DNA from: Diacronema lutheri | Taxonomy: Eukaryota > Haptophyta > Pavlovophyceae > Pavlovales > Pavlovaceae | Reading direction: 5' to 3' | DNA length: 64,000 nt | Assembly (NCBI GenBank): GCA_019448385.1 | Contig: JAGTXO010000031.1 | Coordinates: forward strand, 2,501-66,500 | Part shown: positions 59,349 through 64,000 of the stretch, one piece after another | Numbering within the stretch: position 1 is the first letter of the stretch | How the letters are laid out: every line of letters begins with the position of its first letter | Made by a program: the position numbers and the translations under genes | The notes under the pieces: generated by a model | Seen by the model: only the letters and a program-made list of their open reading frames with translations | The model's database searches: none | Told to the model about the DNA's origin: nothing

Positions 59349-60571
59349 CGTTCGCGGACGCGATGGCGGCGCCTCCAAGGTCGGCGCGGCGTGCGGACTA
59401 CCCTGCTGGCCGCTCCGCGCTGAAAACCCTGGTCGTCGCCGCCTTCTCGGTCGGCCTGTTCTCGTTGGCGACGCTGATGGTGACGATGGCGCCCGCCATG
59501 GACAGCCGCTCGCGCCGGCGGCTCGCGCACGGTGACGCGGCGACGCCCGGCGCGCGCGATCGCCATGAGAGCGCCGCGCGGGGCGCGCGCGCCGACGAGG
59601 CGGCGCGGCCCGCGGCGGAGGCCGAGGCGGCCGATCTGGCCGCGGCGCCGCGCTGTCGCGCGCAGCTCTTCGCCGAGACCGAGCTCGGCGGCGACGTTGT
59701 GCGGTGGGGCGCCGACCATCTGACCGACTCGGCGGCCGAGTGCTGCGCGGCGTGCGCGCGGGAGGCGCGGTGCAACGTGTTCGTGCACTGCTCGTCCGCG
59801 GTGGCGTGCGGCGAGCTGCACCGCCAGTGCTGGCTCAAGCAGCTCGACGATGCGTGGCCTGAGGTCGACGCGCTGCGCGGCAAGTCGTCGCGCTGGACGT
59901 CGGGCGTCGCGGGCGAGCGGCCGCCGCCCGCCGCGCCTCGCAGCGCGGCGGATGGCCCGCCGCCCGAGGTAGCGCTCGTGACCGAGGCCGGCGAGGTGCG
60001 CATCCGGCTCTTCGCCGATGCCGCGCCCCTCGCCGCCGCCTTCATCCGCGCGGTCGCGCACGCCGCGCCATCGTGCGATGGCTGCCGCTTCTACCGCGCG
60101 GAGCCCGTGCCCGCCGGCTGGGGGTCGCGCGCGCTGCCCGACACGTGGAGCGGCGGGCGGTGGGGTCCGCCGTATGCGCTCATGCAGGGCAGCTTCATGC
60201 CTTCCCGGCCGGACGAGCCGAGCCTGCCGCTGCCCGCAAAGCCGCCCGCCGAGCCGTCGCAACGGGCGCGGCCGCTCATTCGCCGTGGGATGCTCGCGTG
60301 GGCCGGAGGCGGCGGCGGACCGGACGGCTTCATTGCGCTCGCCGAGCACCCCGAGTGGGGGCATGGGCACACGGTCTGGGGTGAGGTGGTTGCGGAGGAT
60401 ATGATCGTCGTCGACACGCTCATGGCGCGGCCGATCCGCACCGAGGACTGGGGGTCGATCATGGCGAGCGTGTTCGTCACGCCGCTCCCCTTCCGGCTGA
60501 GGGCGCTCCGACCCGCGGCGCGAAATGGCGAGGCGGGGACGCCGCCCGCGGGCGGGCTCGCGGGCGATTGA
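59336..60571 (+). CDS. Membrane-anchored PAN/Apple plus cyclophilin-like protein
   Basis: The ORF has 411 residues from ATG 59336; an in-frame ATG at 59363 would avoid overlap with the divergent gene. A hydrophobic segment ALKTLVVAAFSVGLFSLATL gives a type II membrane topology. The Cys-rich part (AECCAACAREARCNVFVHCS then CGELHRQCWLK) is a PAN/Apple-like module. The second half (LVTEAGEVRIRLFADAAPLA, GCRFYRAEP, LMQGSFMP, RRGMLAWAGGGGGPDGFIAL, VWGEVVAEDMIVVDTLMARP) follows the cyclophilin fold. The catalytic Arg-Phe-Q block is altered, so isomerase activity is doubtful. It is likely a secretory-pathway protein binding glycans or proteins. Confidence 0.7.
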   Translation: MRAPSFADAMAAPPRSARRADYPAGRSALKTLVVAAFSVGLFSLATLMVTMAPAMDSRSRRRLAHGDAATPGARDRHESAARGARADEAARPAAEAEAADLAAAPRCRAQLFAETELGGDVVRWGADHLTDSAAECCAACAREARCNVFVHCSSAVACGELHRQCWLKQLDDAWPEVDALRGKSSRWTSGVAGERPPPAAPRSAADGPPPEVALVTEAGEVRIRLFADAAPLAAAFIRAVAHAAPSCDGCRFYRAEPVPAGWGSRALPDTWSGGRWGPPYALMQGSFMPSRPDEPSLPLPAKPPAEPSQRARPLIRRGMLAWAGGGGGPDGFIALAEHPEWGHGHTVWGEVVAEDMIVVDTLMARPIRTEDWGSIMASVFVTPLPFRLRALRPAARNGEAGTPPAGGLAGD

Positions 60572-60703
60572 GCCCGCGCGGCCGCAGCGCACCGCCTCAG
60601 ACTCCGCCTCTCTCATCAACTGCCGCCAACCAGCCTTGGGCCGGGAGTGTGTGGGTGTGCTGAGTCCGTGTGACTGGCCAGGCAGTGAAACGGTGCGCCC
60701 ACG

Positions 60704-62221
60704 ATGCGCGCCGGCGGGCGCCCGCGCGCCGCGCCCTCGGCCTCGGGCGGCAAGGCGGCGCAGGGACCCTTCGCGCCCTCGTCCGACACGTTCGCCGCCT
60801 TCCTCGCGGCGGAGGTGGGTGACCTCGCCGACCTCGCCGACCTCGTCCAGCGCGGGGTGGCGCCGGCTGAGCTGCGCGACAAGTTTGGCTCGACGCCGCT
60901 GCACGTCGCGGCCGCTGCAGACCGTGGCGCGGTCGTGGACGAGCTCGTCCGACTGGGCGCGCAGGTAGATGCAACAGACCTATCGGGGGCGACGCCGCTC
61001 CACTCCGCCAGCTTCAGCGGCGCGCGGCGCGCCGTGGAGCGGCTGCTTGCGCAGGGCGCGCGCGTCGACGCGCCCGACCACGCGGGGCGCACGGCGCTGC
61101 ACTGTGCGTGCCGCGAGGGGCACCTGGGCGTGCTCGCGATGCTGCTCGATGGTGGCGCGGACCCAAACTTCGCCTCACCGGACGGCAAGACGCCGCTTCA
61201 CCATGTGATCGACGCCGCGCCGTCGCATTCGGGCGAGTTTGCCGCGCTGCTCCTCGAGCGCGGCGCGCGCGCGGCGGCGCCGGACGGTGCGGGCGAGGAC
61301 GCGCTCGCTCTCGCGCTGCGGATGCGGCGACGACCAGTGCTCGACGCGCTCGACGCGTGGGCTGCCGCACGGCGTGGCTCGGATGGCGCGCAACCGTCGC
61401 CGCAGCCGCAGCCGCAGCCGCCTCCGCCGCAGCAGCCGCAGCCCGGCCGGCGCGCCTCGCTCCGCGCCGCGCACGCGCGGGCGCTGCAGCCGCGGCTGTG
61501 CTCAACGCGCTCGGCGACGAGCGTCGTCGTGCTGGGCGGAGGCATCGACGCAGGCGCGCGCGGCGCGCTGTGCGCTGCCTCGACCAGCCGCGCGCTCTCA
61601 GGCGCGCTGCCGCCGCGCGTGTGGCGCGCGCGCTCGGCGCACGCGCGCGGCGGTGCGGCCACCGCCGCACCGCCCGCGCGCAGTCCGGTGGCCGTCGCGG
61701 CGCGCGGCGATGGCGTGGGCGCGCCGCTCGTGGTGTGCGGCAACGCGCGCGGCGCCGCCGACCCGATCGGCCCCGCCTCGCCGCCGTGGCCGCCAACGGC
61801 GCTGCCGCCGGGCCCCGCCGCCGCGGCCACGGCCACGGCCACCACCGCCGCTGCGGAGCGCCGGCGGCCGCGCACTGTCGCCGAGCGCGCGGCGCGCGTG
61901 ATCCGCTCGCACGGCGCCGTCGCGCCGGAGGAGCTCGCGCGCATGGCGAGGGCGGAGCGGGAGGCGGGCGAGGAGGGCAGGGGCGGTGCGCCATCTCCGC
62001 CCGGTGCCCACCCTCGTGCGCACGTTGCGGCTGGACGCGGTGGACGCAACGCGCCAGGCGCGGGCGAGCTCGCCGCGCAGCCCGCTGCAGCGCTCGCCGT
62101 GCTCGAGGACGAGGCGGAGGACGAGGCGGAGGACGAGGCGGAGGACGAGGCGGAGGACGAGGCGGAGGACGAGGCGGAGGACGAGGCGGAGGACGAGGCT
62201 GACGCGGCGGAGGCCGACGGA

Positions 62222-62254
<33 letters not shown>

Positions 62255-64000
62255 ACGGGCGCGGACGACGACGACGGGGCGGACGACGAGGCGGAGCGAT
62301 TGCACGCGCTGAGCGCCGCGCTGCAGCTGCTCGAGGGCGAGGCGTACATGCACGAGCTGTCGCACTTCGAGGCGCAGCCGAGCAACTTCGCGCCCTTTTT
62401 GCCACCCTCTTCGCACAGTGACTCAAGCAAGCCGTCCTCCTCCTCCTCCTCCGACGAGTTCACGCTGATGCAGCTCGAGGTGCACCGCCGTTACGCGGCG
62501 CTTATGCACGAGCTGCTCTGCAAGCAGCTGCAGAGCGCGCACGCGTCCTTCGCCGCCTTCTCGCGCGCGCTCATCTGCGCCGCTTCGACACGCCGCTGCA
62601 CCGAGCTGCGCTGGCGCTGCCTGCAGCGCATCGCCGCCGCCGACGACCTGCCCGCGTTCGCGGCGCTCATGCGCTCGCGCGCCCTTAGCGCCACGCCAGC
62701 GCACGCGCGCGCGGATCAAGGCGACGCGAGCGGCGACGGCACGCACGGCAATGCGAGCGGCGCGCTGGCCGCCGACGCGCTGCGGCCGGCGCGCGCGCCG
62801 GCGCACGCGGCCGCCGCTCGGCTGCTCGCGCGCGCCGCCGAGCCGGCGCGCGCGCTGACCGGAGTGGACGGTCCGGGAAGTGGTGGTCCGGGAAGTGGCG
62901 GTCCGGGAAGTGGCGGTCCGGGAAGTGGCGGTCCAGAGAATGGCGGCGCGGATGGCGAGCTGCCGCTGCTGCAGCTCGCCGCGCCGCCGCGCGCGCGCGC
63001 GAGCGAGGCCGCTGCCGCCGCGCCCGCGCCGCCGCTCGGCCCCGTGGGCGGAGCGCTGCTCGACGGGTCGCTGCCCGCCGAACTGCTCAGCGGCGAGTGG
63101 GAGGCGCTCGACCTCAGCCCGAGCTGCTTCGGGCTTTCTGAGGCGCTGCAGCCCACGCCGCGCGTGCAGCCAAGCGCGCCGCGCGTGCAGGCGTGGTCCG
63201 ACAGCGGCGCCGACTCGGCCACGGCGGGCAGTAGCGGTGGCAGCTGCAGCGGCAGCGGCGGGCAGCGGGCGACGGCGGACGGCGGCGCGGCTGTCGGCGC
63301 CGCCGCCGCCGCCGTCGCCGCCGAGCTGCGCGCCGCCGACGGCACGCTGCCGCTGCCGCCGCCGTGGCGCGGCGGCGCGGCGGGCGGTCAAGCGGAGGAC
63401 GATCAGCAGCCCACTCCGCCATCGTGCGGCCAGCTCATCGGCGCGTCGTGGGGCGAGCCAATCATCTCCGAGTTTGGCGAGCGCATTGAGCGCGGCGCCG
63501 TCCTGGGGCATGGGGCGTCCTCCGTCGTGTACGCCGGGCGCGTGCTCGAGAGCGGCGCGACGCTCGCGGCCAAGATGTTTGTGGGCGCGAGCGGCCGCGG
63601 CGGCGGCTGGGGCGCGCTCGTCGCCGAGGCGCGCCTCGCGAGCGCGCTCGAGCACCCGCACGTGCTGCGCTACCTGGGCGTTGGCGAGCGCGGGCCCGAG
63701 CTGTATGTGCTGATGGAGCTGGCCGAAGGTGGCTCGGTGCGGCAGGAGCTCGACGAGTTGCGCGCGGCGCAGCCCGCGGCGCACCAGCCGGGCGCCGCCG
63801 CGCCGCCGCCGCCCGTCGGCATGCCGCTCGGCCGCGTGCGCGCCCTCGCGCGCCAGGCGCTGCTCGGCGTCGCGTTCCTGCACGCGCGCGGAGTCGTGCA
63901 CCGCGACATCAAGGGCGCCAACCTGCTCTTCCGCACGCGCGCACGCGACGAGCTGCTGCTCGGTGACTTTGGCTCGTCCACCGCGCTGCGCGGCCTCGAG
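60704..64000 (+). CDS. Ankyrin-repeat MAPKKK-like protein kinase (partial, runs off window)
   Basis: An open frame from ATG 60704 to the window end, at least 1,099 residues, with no stop. The N-terminus has four to five ankyrin repeats (DKFGSTPLHVAAAADRGAVV, SGATPLHSASFSGARRAVER, AGRTALHCACREGHLGVLAM, DGKTPLHHVI). The middle is a long low-complexity linker with acidic EDEA and DG repeats, then a helix EFTLMQLEVHRRYAALMHEL and a PGSGG repeat. The kinase domain begins near 63480: VLGHGASSVVYAGRVLESGA (Gly loop), LAAKMFV (Lys), LEHPHVLRYLGVGERG, YVLMELAEGGSVRQEL, VVHRDIKGANLLF (HRD/Asp) and LLGDFGSSTALRG (DFG). The HRDIKGAN and GSV features place it in the STE11/MAPKKK group. Confidence 0.82.
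62105..62200 (+). repeat. 12-bp acidic coding repeat
   Basis: About eight copies of GAGGACGAGGCG encode EDEA in the kinase linker, directly followed by a GACGGC run encoding DG pairs (62218-62253). Confidence 0.9.
62873..62935 (+). repeat. 15-bp coding repeat encoding PGSGG
   Basis: Four near-identical units GGTCCGGGAAGTGGC occur in a row in the kinase linker, encoding GPGSG. Confidence 0.9.

Overview
The window looks like the end of a chromosome or contig from a very GC-rich unicellular alga. The best guess is a haptophyte. The clues are about 70% GC, compact intron-bearing genes, introns with both GT-AG and GC-AG borders, candidate plastid-targeted proteins with an N-terminal signal segment, and nuclear eukaryotic proteins (FCP1, Tubby, strawberry notch, a CENP-C-like protein). 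The species assignment is inference. At this GC content long antisense ORFs are common, so genes were accepted only when a recognisable domain, plausible splice sites or protein-like composition supported the frame.

Layout. 1-146 is a telomere-like C-rich hexamer array. 0.9-11.1 kb holds ordinary host genes: an armadillo/IQ protein, a PhyH dioxygenase divergent from an FCP1-type CTD phosphatase with BRCT domain, an unknown protein, a prostaglandin E synthase 2-like GST, a small membrane protein and an AAAP/SLC38 transporter. 11.4-19.9 kb on the minus strand is one large seven-exon gene for a low-complexity, coiled-coil, poly-Asp scaffold protein; its introns and exons carry several minisatellites.

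20-43 kb is a mobile-element island. It starts with a 5'-truncated retroelement ORF (reverse transcriptase end plus a PD-(D/E)XK-like tail). Next comes a giant minus-strand gene (22.3-37.8 kb) whose exons join in phase to encode about 5,000 residues: a USP-type deubiquitinase, Ulp1-like protease modules, a YqaJ-type nuclease, a chromodomain and a C-terminal Fanzor (eukaryotic TnpB relative). After it come a frameshifted PIF1 helicase pseudogene, an 86-bp perfect inverted repeat and a second decayed coding remnant.

43.6-64 kb returns to dense host genes: a BSD-domain repeat protein divergent from a Tubby protein, a sulfotransferase-like membrane protein, a CENP-C-motif/HMG-box protein divergent from a PPP-family phosphatase lacking one metal-binding Asp, a strawberry-notch helicase with PIP-box-like tail motifs, a small candidate plastid membrane protein overlapping head-to-head a PAN/cyclophilin-like protein, and an ankyrin-MAPKKK-type kinase cut by the window end. 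Host genes are often head-to-head with 30-150 bp between start codons, so shared promoters are likely. The main novelty candidate is the giant Fanzor fusion and the decayed mobile genes around it.
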